NCBI RefSeq assembly: GCF_000205165.1 | Contig: NZ_GL883824.1 | Span: forward strand, 62,001-126,000 | Origin: Paraprevotella xylaniphila YIT 11841 | GTDB lineage: Bacteria; Bacteroidota; Bacteroidia; Bacteroidales; Bacteroidaceae | Reading direction: 5' to 3' | DNA: 64,000 nucleotides | In this document: piece after piece, positions 43,635 through 52,800 of the stretch | Position numbering within the stretch: the stretch's first letter is position 1 | Layout: every line of letters begins with the position of its first letter | The notes under the pieces: generated by a model | What the model was told of the DNA's origin: nothing | Databases searched by the model: none | The model's input: only the letters and a program-made list of their open reading frames with translations | Position numbers and translations under genes: made by a program

Positions 43635-43667
43635 ACCACTATGAAAAAGAATATATCCTTTACCTTA

Positions 43668-44936
43668 CTATCCGCCGAAGTTATCGTACATGATAGATTC
43701 CGGATCTACACCGAGACCGTCGAGCATGCCGACCACAGCCTTCGACATCGGGCCGGGACCGCACATGTAATATTCGATATCCTCAGGCGCATCGTGGTCT
43801 TTCAGATAAGTCTCATACATCACGTTATGCACAAAGCCCGGAGTGTACTTCACGCCTGCTGCGTCTGCGGCAGGATCCGGACGGTCCAAAGCCAAATGGA
43901 AATGGAAATTCGGGAAATCCTTTTCCAATCCTAAGAAATCCTCCAGATAGAACACTTCGTTCAATGCGCGCGCACCATAGAAATAGTGCATCTCGCGGTC
44001 GGTCGTATGCAACGTCTTTGTCATGTGCATGATTTGCGCACGCAACGGAGCCATGCCGGCACCACCACCGACCCAAATCATTTCTTTCTTGCTGTCGAAA
44101 TGCGGATGGAAGTCACCGTAAGGACCACTCATAATCACCTTGTCACCCGGTTTCAGCGTGAAGATGTAAGATGAAGCGATACCCGGGTTCACATCCATGA
44201 AACCGCTGCGGTCAGCCTTGAAAGGAGGTGTGGCGATACGTACAGTCAACATGAACACGTCGCCTTCTGCCGGATAGTTGGCCATAGAGTAGGCACGCAC
44301 GGTCGGTTCCGGATTGACGCACTTCAACGGGAAGAGACCGAACTTCTGCCATGCCGGCAGGTACTCATCACCGATGAGGCTCTTGTCGATATCCTTATCG
44401 TAATCCATCGTAAATGCAGGTATCTTGATTTGGGCGTATGAACCGGGGATAAAGTCCATGTGCGCTCCTGCCGGAAGCTGCACCTTGAACTCTTTAATGA
44501 AGGTAGCCACATTCTTGTTGCTGATCACCGTACATTCGTACTCCTTCACACCCATTACAGACTCGGGCACCTTAATCTTCAAATCGCCTTTCACCTTGCA
44601 CTGGCAACCCAAGCGCCAATGGTCTTTGATTTGCTTGCGGGTAAACTGTCCCTTTTCAGAGTCCAGTATTTCACCGCCCCCTTCTACCACCTGGCATTTG
44701 CACTGCCCGCAAGAACCTTTACCACCGCAAGCCGAAGACAGGTAAATCCCTTCGGAAGCTAAGGTAGAAAGCAAGCTTCCTCCCTGCGCTACGGAGATAG
44801 TCTTGTCGCCATTGATAGTAAGGTTCACGTTTCCGCTCGGAGACAGATATTTCTTAGCCACCAACAAAATAATCACCAACAGGAGTATTGTAACGAGGAA
44901 TACGCCAATGCTCGCTAAAATAAAATTCATATCCAT
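43668..44936 (-). CDS. nqrF: Na+-translocating NADH:quinone reductase subunit F
   Basis: A 422-residue NADH-oxidising subunit. One N-terminal membrane span (about 5-27) is followed by a plant-type 2Fe-2S domain with LSSACGGKGSCGQCKCQV and a later LGCQC cysteine. The FAD-binding domain has RAYSMANYP. The NADH-binding domain has GPYGDF, GGGAGMAPLRAQI and YYMCGPGPMSKAVVGML, and the protein ends YDNFGG. It takes electrons from NADH and passes them to the other NQR subunits, driving sodium export. It is the last gene of the operon, 18 bp after nqrE. Confidence 0.96.
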   Translation of the reverse strand: MDMNFILASIGVFLVTILLLVIILLVAKKYLSPSGNVNLTINGDKTISVAQGGSLLSTLASEGIYLSSACGGKGSCGQCKCQVVEGGGEILDSEKGQFTRKQIKDHWRLGCQCKVKGDLKIKVPESVMGVKEYECTVISNKNVATFIKEFKVQLPAGAHMDFIPGSYAQIKIPAFTMDYDKDIDKSLIGDEYLPAWQKFGLFPLKCVNPEPTVRAYSMANYPAEGDVFMLTVRIATPPFKADRSGFMDVNPGIASSYIFTLKPGDKVIMSGPYGDFHPHFDSKKEMIWVGGGAGMAPLRAQIMHMTKTLHTTDREMHYFYGARALNEVFYLEDFLGLEKDFPNFHFHLALDRPDPAADAAGVKYTPGFVHNVMYETYLKDHDAPEDIEYYMCGPGPMSKAVVGMLDGLGVDPESIMYDNFGG

Positions 44937-44954
44937 TGTTCTATTCCTTTCCTT

Positions 44955-45581
44955 TTAAATACTTAAACCTGAGAAACACATAAAGGCCATGGCCATCAGC
45001 CCCACCGTGATGAAGGTGATACCCAATCCCTGCAAGGGCTTGGGCACGTCAGTATAAGCCATCTTCTCGCGGATGGCGGCCAAGGACACAATGGCCAACA
45101 GCCAACCGATACCTGAACCCAAAGCGTATGCCAAAGAATCCCATACGCTAGAGATAGCCTGCGTGCTCGTGGCCGGATCCATGGAGATTCTCTGCTGCAT
45201 GAACAGTGAGGCACCCATGATGGCGCAGTTCACGGCAATCAAAGGGAGGAATATACCCAACGCGGCATAAAGCGAAGGAGAAAAACGTTCCACCACCATC
45301 TCTACCAACTGCACGATACCGGCAATCACGGCTATGAAAAGGATAAACGCCAAATAAGTCAAATCCATGCCGAGGACGCCGTCTTCAGCCAATACTTTGG
45401 TCTGCAACAGATAGTCCACCGGCACCGTCACACAAAGCACGAAGGTCACGGCAACGCCCAACCCCAATGCAGTCTTTACATTCTTAGATACGGCCAAGTA
45501 AGAACACATACCCAAGAAGAAAGCGAAAATCATGTTGTCCACAAAAATAGAACGGACAAACAAACTTAACATATGTTCCAT
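44955..45581 (-). CDS. nqrE: Na+-translocating NADH:quinone reductase subunit E
   Basis: A 208-residue polytopic membrane subunit with six predicted spans. Family stretches include [20 protein letters not shown] at the start, with the conserved cysteine used for the membrane iron centre, and [15 protein letters not shown] near the middle with the second cysteine. Together with NqrD it forms the sodium-path core of the pump. Length matches the family (about 200). Confidence 0.95.
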   Translation of the reverse strand: MEHMLSLFVRSIFVDNMIFAFFLGMCSYLAVSKNVKTALGLGVAVTFVLCVTVPVDYLLQTKVLAEDGVLGMDLTYLAFILFIAVIAGIVQLVEMVVERFSPSLYAALGIFLPLIAVNCAIMGASLFMQQRISMDPATSTQAISSVWDSLAYALGSGIGWLLAIVSLAAIREKMAYTDVPKPLQGLGITFITVGLMAMAFMCFSGLSI

Positions 45582-45617
45582 ATTCTTTTTTCTTTCTGTT
45601 TCTGGTTATGATTCCGA

Positions 45618-46250
45618 TTACTTTTTCTCTTTCCTTTCATTGTAAGCCCGGTGAGCCCAAATGAAACATCCCAAAAGAATCAATGCCATGGCCGGCATGG
45701 TCATCATACCATTGTTCATATAGCCCATGTCGTAGAAGCTCTGTGGAATAATCTGAAAGCCCATCAGGGAACCGTTTCCGAAGAACTCACGGACGGCACC
45801 GACCAAAACCAACACGTATGCATAGCCCAAACCGTTACCGATACCGTCGAGGAAACTTTCCCACGGACCGTTCATCATGGCAAAAGCCTCCAAACGTCCC
45901 ATCAGGATACAGTTAGTGATAATCAGGCCGACATACACGGACAACTGTACGCTCACATCATAAGCAAAAGCCTTCAGCACCATACTTACGATGGTTACCA
46001 ATGCAGCCACGACGACCAACTGGACGATAATGCGGATACGGTTGGGAATCGTCTTACGTATCAAAGATATAATCAGATTGGAAAAAGCCGTAATCACTGT
46101 TACCGAAAGCCCCATGACAATGGCCGGCTCCATTTGCGAAGTGACAGCCAAGGCGGAACAGATACCGAGCACCTGAACCGCAATCGGGTTGTTGAGGTTA
46201 AGGGGAGACGAGAATACTTCTCCATTCTCTTTAGAAAATAACTTACTCAT
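45618..46250 (-). CDS. nqrD: Na+-translocating NADH:quinone reductase subunit D
   Basis: A 210-residue membrane subunit homologous to NqrE. Recognised segments are NPIAVQVLGICSALAVTSQM, with one iron-centre cysteine, and VGLIITNCILMGRLEAFAM, with the other. A short charged N-terminal extension precedes the first span. It is 36 bp upstream of nqrE and 12 bp downstream of nqrC. Confidence 0.95.
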   Translation of the reverse strand: MSKLFSKENGEVFSSPLNLNNPIAVQVLGICSALAVTSQMEPAIVMGLSVTVITAFSNLIISLIRKTIPNRIRIIVQLVVVAALVTIVSMVLKAFAYDVSVQLSVYVGLIITNCILMGRLEAFAMMNGPWESFLDGIGNGLGYAYVLVLVGAVREFFGNGSLMGFQIIPQSFYDMGYMNNGMMTMPAMALILLGCFIWAHRAYNERKEKK

Positions 46251-46262
46251 ATCTTACCTCCT

Positions 46263-47126
46263 TTATTCATTAGTATTTAAAAAAGTCATATAACGTGAAA
46301 TACAGTCATGAAGCATGTTGTTCACACCGTCCGAAGTCAAGGTAGCACCGGTGATGGCATCGCAACGGCTGTCATCAGAAAGTCCGTTCACGACTTTACC
46401 TTTCTTCACCACGCTGATAGCTACGGCGGACTTGTCGTCATTCATCAGCTTCTTGCCCTCGAACTGCTTCTGGAACTTATCGTATTCCGTAATAATGGCA
46501 CCCAAACCGGCCGTTTCGCCCTTATGGGTAAAATATACGCCGTAAATGGTGTTCTTGTCGGCATTTAAAGCCACATATCCCCAAATCGCATCCCACAAAC
46601 CTTTACCCGTCACGGGAATGACATATTTGGTTTCTCCGTTCACCTTACATACATACAACGGGAGGTTGCTGTCCGAGATGTTTTTGTCTTCTACGGCAAA
46701 ACCGTCTGCATCTTTGGAGGTACCGTCTTTCACCACGTTGCCGTCCTTGTCGATGATTTCATCGGCCACTACGACTTCATCGTATGTTTTTTCCACTTCG
46801 GTTTTCTCCACATCACGAAGATTCAAAGCGGCCAGAATCTGACTTTTCTTGTCGATACGTACGTTAGCCATTGACTGCGGTTCCAAAGCCTTGGAAACGA
46901 AAGCCAACAAGAAAGCCACGATAACGACCACAACACATGAGTATATAATGGTATAAGTATTACCGTCGGTGTTCAGCCCTTTCTTCGCTGGTTTATCCGT
47001 TTCTCCGGCCTCCACGATTTCTTCGAACTCAGAAGCGGGAGCCTGACACACCGGGCATTTTTCAGGCGCAGCGTCACCCTCATGGACGTAACCGCACACT
47101 TTACATTTGAATTTCTTTGTTGCCAT
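46263..47126 (-). CDS. nqrC: NqrC with N-terminal rubredoxin-like domain
   Basis: A 287-residue subunit C. The ATG at 47126 was chosen because it lies 10 bp after the nqrB stop; the frame stays open to 47189 but that part overlaps nqrB. Residues 5-40 form a rubredoxin/rubrerythrin-type metal site, FKCKVCGYVHEGDAAPEKCP plus VCQAP, with cysteines at 8, 11, 24 and 27 (C-X2-C-X12-C-X2-C). A linker and one membrane span follow (about 58-80, YSCVVVVIVAFLLAFVSKAL). The periplasmic FMN domain comes next, with covalent flavin threonine in DAITGATLTS near residue 262. Ordinary NqrC starts close to the membrane span. The added site would sit in the cytoplasm and may exchange electrons with NqrF or with a soluble partner. 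Confidence 0.92.
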   Translation of the reverse strand: MATKKFKCKVCGYVHEGDAAPEKCPVCQAPASEFEEIVEAGETDKPAKKGLNTDGNTYTIIYSCVVVVIVAFLLAFVSKALEPQSMANVRIDKKSQILAALNLRDVEKTEVEKTYDEVVVADEIIDKDGNVVKDGTSKDADGFAVEDKNISDSNLPLYVCKVNGETKYVIPVTGKGLWDAIWGYVALNADKNTIYGVYFTHKGETAGLGAIITEYDKFQKQFEGKKLMNDDKSAVAISVVKKGKVVNGLSDDSRCDAITGATLTSDGVNNMLHDCISRYMTFLNTNE

Positions 47127-47136
47127 AGTTCCTTTA

Positions 47137-48303
47137 TTATTTTTTAATTGCACGTTTAGCCCGCTTGTCGATATTACTCTGGATGACATAATAGTCGATC
47201 AGCGGAGCAAACAAGTTCATCAACAAGATGGCAAGCATCATACCTTCGGGATAACCCGGATTCAACACACGAATAATAACAGCCATGGCACCGATGAGGA
47301 AACCGTAAATGTATTTACCGGTCTCAGTGCGTGCCGAAGTCACGGGGTCGGTAGCCATGAACACGGCACCGAAACAGAAGCCGCCCAATACCAGATGCTG
47401 GTACCAAGGCATGGCTGCACCGGCATTTCCTTCCGGTCCCCATACATTGAAGACCCATGCCAGAAGCGCACCTCCGGCAAACACGCTGAACATCGTCTTC
47501 CAACTGGCAATACCTGTCCACAGAAGAATCACAGCACCGATAGCAATAGCTATCACGCTAGTCTCACCGATAGAACCGGGAATGAAACCGAAAACCTGGT
47601 CCCATGAAAAAGCGGGCACAGTCCCTACTGCCGCTTCTCCTAAAGGAGTGGCCATCGTAAACGTATCAGGCAGGTCGTTTCCCAAACCGCAAATGCTTTC
47701 CTTGGCCACCCAACAAGCATCGCCACTCATTGCCGTAGGATAGGCAAAGAACAAGAATGCACGGGTAATCAAAGCCACATTGAAAATGTTCATACCCGTA
47801 CCTCCGAAAATTTCCTTGGCGAAAATGACGGCAAAAGCACAAGCTATCGCAATAATCCACAACGGACAATCAACCGGTACGATCATCGGAACCAAGATAC
47901 CCGTTACCAAATAACCTTCCTGAATCTCCTCATGCTTCCATTGGGCCACGATGAACTCGATACCCAAACCCACCACGTAGGACACGATGATCTTAGGCAA
48001 CACGGCCAACAGGCCGAAACCGAACATTTCCCAGAATGTCCCGTCCACTCCGGCGGCCGCATAGTTCTGATACCCAATGTTGTACATACCGAACAACAAA
48101 GCCGGTAACAACGCTATAACCACAAAAATCATGATACGCTTGCTGTCTATCGCATCATGTACGTTCACTCCCGACTTCGACGTGGTATTCGGCACGAAGA
48201 GAAAAGTCTCGAAACCGTCAAACACAGAACGAAATGCGTGAAGCTTGCCGCCCTCTTCAAAGTTCGGCTTTATCTTATCAAGATATTTTCTTAACGCGTT
48301 CAT
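47137..48303 (-). CDS. nqrB: Na+-translocating NADH:quinone reductase subunit B
   Basis: A 388-residue membrane subunit with about ten spans. Its N-terminal cytoplasmic segment (LRKYLDKIKPNFEEGGKLHA) is followed by FVPNTTSKSGVNVHDAIDSK. Family stretches include YLVTGILVPMIVPVDCPLWI and EIFGGTGMNIFNVALITRAF. DTFTMATPLGEAAVG is the likely covalent FMN attachment region, with threonine in MAT. It binds FMN and riboflavin and reduces quinone in V. cholerae. It lies 33 bp after nqrA and 10 bp before the chosen nqrC start. Confidence 0.95.
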   Translation of the reverse strand: MNALRKYLDKIKPNFEEGGKLHAFRSVFDGFETFLFVPNTTSKSGVNVHDAIDSKRIMIFVVIALLPALLFGMYNIGYQNYAAAGVDGTFWEMFGFGLLAVLPKIIVSYVVGLGIEFIVAQWKHEEIQEGYLVTGILVPMIVPVDCPLWIIAIACAFAVIFAKEIFGGTGMNIFNVALITRAFLFFAYPTAMSGDACWVAKESICGLGNDLPDTFTMATPLGEAAVGTVPAFSWDQVFGFIPGSIGETSVIAIAIGAVILLWTGIASWKTMFSVFAGGALLAWVFNVWGPEGNAGAAMPWYQHLVLGGFCFGAVFMATDPVTSARTETGKYIYGFLIGAMAVIIRVLNPGYPEGMMLAILLMNLFAPLIDYYVIQSNIDKRAKRAIKK

Positions 48304-48336
48304 TATCTAAATCATTTAAACCTGTGATGAAATTAA

Positions 48337-49686
48337 TTAAGCCATCTCCTTGCGAAGCATATCCAACCCTTCACGGACGATGCGTTGCACCTCCAGTTTG
48401 GAAGAATCCACGAACTCACACAAGGCAAAGTCCTCCGGGGCCACCTCATAGATGCCCAAAGCTTCCATGCGGTCTATGTCGCCGGTGATAATGGCTTTTA
48501 CCAACTGTTCGGGGAAGATGTCCATCGGGAACACGCGGTCGTATTCGCCCGACATGATCATGTGGCGTTCGCCGCCTTTTACACGAGCATCAAGCGCATA
48601 CTCTTTCTTGCCCATCAACCAACTCATGTAAGCGCGACTGGAAGAATAGTCGTTCAGTCGAGGCATAATCCAACCGAAAATTTCGTGTACGTCGTCTCCT
48701 TCCGGAATCACGTTCACCTCCGTCACGTGAGCACCCAAGAAGCCGTCTGCCGAAGTTTTCACACCGGTCATCACATTGCCGTTTATCACACGCAAGCTCT
48801 TGCCCGTCGCCACATTGCCTTCGATTAAAGTGCCCAGTTGCTGTCCTACCGTCATTTTGCAATAGGCCGGCTTCTTCACTTCCGAACCGGCAAATGCAAT
48901 TACGCGGGTAAAGTCCAAACGTCCCGTATTCAGCAAGTGCCCGATGAAAATCACCTCTTCCGCACCGAGCGTCCAAACGACTTCACCTTTGTTTATAGGA
49001 GAAATGTGATTGATTTGCACGCCTACGTTTCCCGCCGGTGCCGGCCCGTCGAAAAAGTTTATTTCCACGTTCTTGGCTGCAGTCAACGCCGTAGCCGTCT
49101 GCTTCGAGCTTACGCCCAAGTAAGTTTTCGCCATTTTGGCCAAAGCATCGAGTCCTGCCTGGAAATCAGCCTCACGCCCCCGCAACACATATTCAAAATC
49201 GGCTGCAAGCGGCATGGAATTGAAGGCGGAAACAAAGATAGCCTTCGGAGTATCCGTCGGATTTGCCGTCACGTCGTAGGGACGTTGCTTAAAGAAAGCG
49301 AACAGACCCGATTCCAAAAGGAGAGCTTTCACTTCCTGAGCCGTCATCTGCCCCGCACTCTTCTTGCCGAAATCCACATACTGCAACTCTGCATCGGCTT
49401 CCACGCGAACGCTCAATACTTTGCGACGATCGCCGCGCTCCACCATGGTTACCCGTCCGCTCACGGGAGAGACAAACTTGATTTCAGGATGGTTCTTGTC
49501 CACAAACAAAGCATCCCCGACCTTCACCACGTCGTTCTCTTTGACTACTACCTTGGGCTTCATTCCCGTAAAGTCATCCGGCATCAATGCATAGACAGCC
49601 GGTTTCTTCACCTGAAAATCCTCCTTGGCAGCTTTGCCCTTGAGATTCACGTCAAGGCCCTTACGTAATTTAATTACATTTGCCAT
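48337..49686 (-). CDS. nqrA: Na+-translocating NADH:quinone reductase subunit A
   Basis: A 449-residue peripheral subunit on the cytoplasmic side, first gene of the nqr operon. Conserved segments are VIKLRKGLDVNLKGKAAKED at the start, YALMPDDFTGMKPKVVVKEN, KFVSPVSGRVTMVERGDRRK and the C-terminal PEQLVKAIITGDIDRMEALG. It covers the quinone site in the known V. cholerae complex. Operon order nqrA-B-C-D-E-F is the standard one. A -7 box lies about 40 bases upstream of its ATG. Confidence 0.96.
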   Translation of the reverse strand: MANVIKLRKGLDVNLKGKAAKEDFQVKKPAVYALMPDDFTGMKPKVVVKENDVVKVGDALFVDKNHPEIKFVSPVSGRVTMVERGDRRKVLSVRVEADAELQYVDFGKKSAGQMTAQEVKALLLESGLFAFFKQRPYDVTANPTDTPKAIFVSAFNSMPLAADFEYVLRGREADFQAGLDALAKMAKTYLGVSSKQTATALTAAKNVEINFFDGPAPAGNVGVQINHISPINKGEVVWTLGAEEVIFIGHLLNTGRLDFTRVIAFAGSEVKKPAYCKMTVGQQLGTLIEGNVATGKSLRVINGNVMTGVKTSADGFLGAHVTEVNVIPEGDDVHEIFGWIMPRLNDYSSSRAYMSWLMGKKEYALDARVKGGERHMIMSGEYDRVFPMDIFPEQLVKAIITGDIDRMEALGIYEVAPEDFALCEFVDSSKLEVQRIVREGLDMLRKEMA

Positions 49687-49726
49687 TATTATAGGATTAA
49701 ATAAACTGGTTTTAATTAAAACGTCG

Positions 49727-49734
49727 CAAAATTA
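49727..49734 (-). promoter_or_regulatory. -7 box of the nqr operon
   Basis: TAATTTTG on the minus strand, an exact TAnnTTTG match 41 bases before the nqrA start. A TTTG is present but only 14 bases further upstream, so the -33 element is not ideal. Confidence 0.5.
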
Positions 49735-49777
49735 CATTAAAAATATGACAAAGTGAAGGATTCTAAAAAGAAAATAG

Positions 49778-49785
49778 TAATTTTG
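49778..49785 (+). promoter_or_regulatory. -7 box of the tamB gene
   Basis: TAATTTTG is an exact TAnnTTTG match. It ends 20 bases before the proposed ATT start at 49805 and diverges from the nqr promoter. Confidence 0.5.
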
Positions 49786-49804
49786 TCGTATAAATAAGGG
49801 TCAT

Positions 49805-52800
49805 ATTAAAAGATTAAGAAAAATATTCAGAGTACTCGCAGGTATAGCCGTGGGCTTCTACCTGTTGTCGGTTGCGCTACTCCACGTTCCGGCCGTGCAA
49901 AGAGGTGTCACGTTGCTCATCTCTGGAGCCTTGAAAGATATTTTACACACAGAGCTTTCCATCAGCCGGGTGGATTTGGGATATTTCAACCGTATCATTC
50001 TCGATGACGTGGTCATTAAAGACCAAAAGAACAAGGATTTGCTAAAGGCAGCCCGCCTGTCGGCCAAAATAGAATGGGCTTCATTGCTACACGGCAAAAT
50101 ATCCATTTCAAATGTCCAGTTCTACGGATTCGACATCCACCTCTACCAACGTACACAGAAGGAAAAGCCGAACTTCCAGTTTCTCATAGACACTTTCGCG
50201 AAAAAAGACAGTCTGCCTTCCAACCCGAACCTCCGCATCAATTCCGTGCTTGTCCGGCGGGGCAAACTGTCGTGGCACCGTTATGACAAGCCTCCTACTC
50301 CCGGCCGTTTTAATCCGAACCACATCGTGTTGGACAAAATCAGTGCCACGCTTTCATTGAAAAGTTATACGGCAGATTCCTTGAACCTGAACGTCAAGAA
50401 ATTTTCCTTTGAAGAACACTCCGGCCTACAGCTTAAACAACTGTCTTTCAAGATTACGGCCAACCGGGAAAAAGCACAGCTCGACCATTTTACCATCGAG
50501 CTGCCCCATTCCCGGTTAGCCCTCCGTCCGCTCACTATGGGCTACCGCCATATACAAGAAGGGAACGGAAAAGGACGGTATCAGGATTTCACGTTTCAAG
50601 GCAGCATCGAGCAGGGAACATTCTCTTTCGCCGACTTCATTCCCTTTTACCCCAAATCAACTCAAAACCATGTACTTGAAGAGCTTCCACCGTTAGCTGC
50701 CGAAGCGCGGTTCAGCGGAAACCTCAAACAAGTCCTGATAGACCAATTCGCACTTTACACTCCCGACCGGAGCATGGTGCTCGAAGCCCCATTGATCATC
50801 CGACACCTCGAAAATCCGGCCCAACGAACGATAAAAGCCGACATCCGGAACCTGCAAATCACCCCATCCGGTCTCAAGCAACTGTCTGAATGGACTTCAA
50901 ACGACAAGATTTCCATTTCACCTTATTTACAGGCTATCGGTAGATTAGAAGTCACAGGCTCCCTGTCCTATCGTCCCCAATATCTCAAAAGCCATCTTAA
51001 TTTACATACCGATTTAGGTACCCTGGCCTTGTCCGGCTCTTTCGCCAAAGGAAACGAAATCGAGGCGGAAGTGCATACTCCCGGATTCCAGCTCGGCAAG
51101 CTAGCAGGACGGGAAGAGCAATTCGGCGAGACGGCCTTCGACTTATCGGGCAAAGGACTTCTGCGCTCCGGTGCCTATCCTGCCCTTTTATTGCAAGGAA
51201 CCATCGGCCGTTTTTCTTATAACCATTACGACTACCACGACATCACAGTCGACGTAGATTACCGAAAAGGAGGATTCGCCGGCAACGTAAGCATCAATGA
51301 CCCTCACCTCGCTCTTACTACGAAAGGAGAGTTCAACTTACATTCATCCACGCCTTACATTAAGGCGGAAGCTTCTGTCCGACATTTCGCACCACATGCC
51401 CTCGCCCTAACATCCAAGTATGCCGGAACAGTGTTCCAAGGTAACCTGCAAGCTGATTTCCAAGGGCACAACATTGAAAACATGGAAGGACTTATCAGCC
51501 TGAACGATTTTTGCATGTCTACATCGGAAGAAAACTATACCCTCGGACCGATATGTTTTAAAGCCACCAATGAACCCGGCAAACGCAACCTCTCGCTGCA
51601 CAGCGACTTCCTACATGCAGAAATGGAGGGAGATTTCAGGCTCGGCACGTTAATCGCCCACAGCCGGAAACTGCTCCATGCCTATATCCCGTCTTTCGTC
51701 AAAACACCCCAACTTAAAAAAGACACTCCGGACGAAGTAGCCTTGTACGTGCACATCGACCACACGGAACCTATTGAAAAGATTTTCGACATCCCTTTGC
51801 AAATCCCGAAAGCCGGACACATCAACGGTTATTTCAACAGCCGTACCGAGGAACTGGACTTCAATGCCTCCATCCCGGCGTTCAACTACAACGGGCAGCA
51901 ATTGGACGACATACGGATTCTGGCCGGCCGTGTCAACGATTCCCTCACCTGCACTCTCGATTTCAAAAAGCAAATCGGCAAAGCTCCCGTAGATTTCAGG
52001 TTGTTGGCCCGCGCCGCCCATGACAATGTCTACACAGGACTGAATTGGACCAACCATGCCGAAAAAATCTATCAAGGTTCCATATCGGCAGACACCCGGT
52101 TTACCCGAAACGAAGAAAAAAAGATGCTGACTGACATCAAATTCCATCCCTCACAAATCATCGTCAACGACTCGGCTTGGAACGTACACGCATCCAGCGT
52201 ACATGCCGCGCCGGGCTTAGTCAACATCAATGGATTCACCATCGAACAAAGTGACCGCCACCTGATTCTCAACGGTAACGTATCGGGCAACCCGGGCGAT
52301 TCATTGACGGTTGACCTGAAAGACATCAATCTGGAATACATTTTCAACATCATCAATTTCCACGCCGTAGATTTTGCCGGACAAGCCACCGGACGGATCT
52401 ACGCAACCAACTTGATGAAAAGCCCCGAAGTGGATGCCCATCTCCATGTCCGGAACTTCACTTTCAACCAAGCTTATTTGGGCGAAATGAACCTGCACGG
52501 CGGTTGGGAGAAGGAGAAAAATGCAATTTTCCTGCACGCACGCATGGCAGACCCGGCCCACAGAAGCATGACCAGTGTAGACGGAGACATCCGAATAGGC
52601 GCTGCCCCCAAGGGAGGCCTCGACCTGATGATTCGTACCGAAAACATAGACCTGGCTTTTCTGAACCACTACACAGACGGCATATTCACCGGCTTGCACG
52701 GACGAGCTTCGGGATGGACCCGCGTATTCGGCCCGTTCAAAGGTATCAATCTGGAAGGCGACATGCTAGTCAGCGAAGGAGGAATGAAAGTCAACGCAAC

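Larger units (their letters stand above)
42923..43667. other. Long gene-poor intergenic region
   Basis: This 745-base gap between convergent operons holds no gene I can support. Three short open frames exist but lack promoters and family features. The sequence shows an 11-bp inverted repeat, TCAAAATGACA (42995-43005) and TGTCATTTTGA (43506-43516), about 500 bases apart. It also has a GGCTTGC/GCAAGCC stem, a near-perfect hairpin CAGTCGAACG/CGTTTGACTG (43344-43369), and two further hairpins near the nqr end. It may be the remains of a small repeat element. A genome-wide copy search is the deciding test. Confidence 0.5.

Noticed and set aside
47127-47189. N-terminal extension of NqrC into nqrB
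   Set aside because: The 21 extra residues overlap the nqrB end and do not resemble any domain, while ATG 47126 directly begins the rubredoxin-like domain at normal operon spacing.
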